Shown here piece by piece: positions 5,669-6,448 of a DNA stretch of 6,448 nt. Numbering within the stretch: position 1 is the first letter of the stretch; every line of letters starts with the position of its first letter. The position numbers and the translations under genes are program-made. The notes beneath the pieces were generated by a model. It searched no databases, had not been told where the DNA came from, and saw only the letters and a program-made list of their open reading frames with translations. The stretch lies in NCBI GenBank assembly GCA_915069725.1, contig CAJZFF010000106.1:1-6448 (forward strand), written 5' to 3'. The DNA comes from an uncultured Actinomyces sp. GTDB lineage: Bacteria; Actinomycetota; Actinomycetes; Actinomycetales; Actinomycetaceae.

Positions 5669-5969
5669 GGGGTGGTTTCCTCTCGTGGTGCAGGGGGTGG
5701 GTTTGTCCTGGATGCGGGGAAGGTGGGGCCTTCCCGGCATGGCGCGGGACGGTGGGTGCCGATGGGGCGGCGCTCATCATAAAACCGGGGCCGTCTGGTG
5801 CCGCCTTGCGCTCATGCGATCAGGTTAGGAGGCGGCGGTGGGTGAACGGGAGCGCCATTGGAACGATTCGTGGGAGCCGGCCCTCCACCCTACGGACGAC
5901 AGTGCGCGCACCGGCTCCCCCCTGGGGTGAGGTGGCCGTACCGGTTGTGTGGGAGGCTCACGCCACGAT
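5669..5969. other. 301-base gene-free gap between the HxlR and YdcF-family genes
   Basis: I see no credible coding sequence here; the open frames on both strands are compositional shadows. A 9-bp inverted repeat GGGAGCCGG (5872-5880) / CCGGCTCCC (5911-5919) encloses a 30-base loop that contains the palindrome GTGCGCGCAC (5902-5911). It could end hxlR transcription but has no T tract. A TATGAT (5781-5776, minus strand) lies 108 bases before the YdcF-family start and could be a -10 box, though no good -35 precedes it. Confidence 0.5.
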
Positions 5970-6401
5970 CTAACGCATGGGCCTGCCCGGGTGGGCGCGG
6001 TCGTAGTCGGTCTGGGCCCGGGCGATGTCCTTCCGGTGCGCCAGCGACCAGTCGGCAAGGGCTTTCAGCAGATGCGTCAGGCTCGCCCCCATCTCGGTGA
6101 GTCGGTAATCGACTTGGGCGGGAACCGTGGGGTAGACCGTGCGGCGCACCAGCCCGTCGCGCTCCAGACGCCGCACCGTCAGAGTGAGCATGCGCTGCGA
6201 GATGCCGCCGACGGCGTGCTGCAGCTGACGGAAACGCAGTGGGCCGCGCGTCAGCTCCACGATGACCAGCAGGGACCACTTGTCCCCCAGTCGGTCGTGG
6301 ACCGCCCGGATGCCAGGATCCTCGCGGTGCGCTCGGGTGCAGCGCTCCAGAGGCGCCGGATGGGGATCACCGGTGGTCACATCGCTGTGCGTTGGTGACA
6401 A
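5970..6401 (-). CDS. HxlR-family winged-helix transcriptional regulator
   Basis: The product has 143 residues and starts at TTG 6401, seven bases after AAGGAGG; no in-frame ATG with a comparable site exists nearby. The stop is TAG at 5970. The HxlR signature is clear: G39-D40-K41-W42-S43, G53-P54-L55-R56-F57 leading into the first DNA-contact helix, I67-S68-Q69-R70-M71-L72 and L79-E80-R81-D82-G83-L84-V85-R86-R87. The wing (P91-T92-V93-P94) ends in V97-D98-Y99-R100-L101-T102. The C-terminal helix continues from 105 to about 135 and should dimerise. Family members respond to electrophiles, oxidants or other signals and usually control a neighbouring gene, often divergent. A divergent target would lie beyond 6448. 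The only cysteine is C21, eight or so residues earlier than the usual redox cysteine before the G-K-W block, where P29-G30-I31 stands instead. Confidence 0.92.
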   Translation of the reverse strand: MSPTHSDVTTGDPHPAPLERCTRAHREDPGIRAVHDRLGDKWSLLVIVELTRGPLRFRQLQHAVGGISQRMLTLTVRRLERDGLVRRTVYPTVPAQVDYRLTEMGASLTHLLKALADWSLAHRKDIARAQTDYDRAHPGRPMR

Positions 6402-6408
6402 GAAACTG

Positions 6409-6415
6409 CCTCCTT
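6409..6415 (-). promoter_or_regulatory. Shine-Dalgarno site fixing the TTG start of the HxlR gene
   Basis: AAGGAGG on the minus strand lies seven bases before TTG 6401, which decides this non-ATG start. Just upstream, at 6423-6430, is the perfect palindrome CGTGCACG, and at 6433-6441 the odd-centred palindrome GCCTCAGGC. Either could belong to an operator, but the promoter region is cut by the window end. Confidence 0.72.
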
Positions 6416-6448
6416 GTAGGTGCGTGCACGATGCCTCAGGCTCATGCG

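Noticed and set aside
5872..5919. 9-bp inverted repeat taken as a rho-independent terminator of the HxlR gene
   Set aside because: The loop is 30 bases and no T tract follows. I kept it only as a note within the gene-free gap.
1..6448. Defence system, phage, insertion sequence or RNA gene
   Set aside because: No nuclease, integrase, transposase, toxin pair, tRNA fold or rRNA segment was visible on either strand. The genes are regulators, redox, envelope and unknown small proteins.

Overview
The window is high-GC bacterial DNA with the gene density and codon use of an actinobacterium. Two 60-base lines counted by hand in the long genes gave 73% and 67% G+C. The protein set (a membrane-fused Fe-S oxidoreductase of the mycobacterial/actinomycete type, a DUF4235 protein, a leaderless tetR, an HxlR regulator) fits an Actinobacteria chromosome. 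Actinomyces or a relative is my best guess, but nothing here proves the genus.

Layout, left to right. Positions 1-2102 (minus) hold the first 700 residues of a large membrane-anchored Fe-S oxidoreductase whose C-terminus lies outside the window. A clean intrinsic terminator at 2265-2298 closes the next gene, a 105-residue DUF4235 membrane protein (2306-2623, minus). A lower-GC stretch follows (231 G+C of 420 bases over 2821-3240, i.e. 55%). It carries one plus-strand gene for an unrecognised four-helix membrane protein (3052-3390) and is bracketed by two copies of a 58-base direct repeat (2720-2777 and 3448-3505). Several hairpins fill 3521-3638.

From 3649 to 6401 all genes are again on the minus strand. 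Read in the direction of transcription they are an HxlR-family regulator (6401-5970, TTG start), a 301-base gene-free gap, a YdcF/DUF218 membrane protein (5668-4601), a short TetR-family regulator (4522-4088) and a 121-residue conserved actinobacterial protein of unknown function (4014-3649).

The best-supported regulatory unit is tetR plus the 121-residue gene. A near-consensus promoter (TTGACT, 17-base spacer, TATTCT) would start transcription at or next to the tetR ATG, so the mRNA is probably leaderless. Two 14-bp sites with the same AGAAY-N4-GTTCT plan lie on the -10 and against the -35, which suggests autorepression of a two-gene operon. The other genes look like ordinary, loosely associated chromosomal genes. 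I found no evidence of a CRISPR array, phage, insertion sequence, RNA gene or defence system. The most unusual part of the window is the repeat-bracketed, lower-GC segment with its small membrane protein gene.
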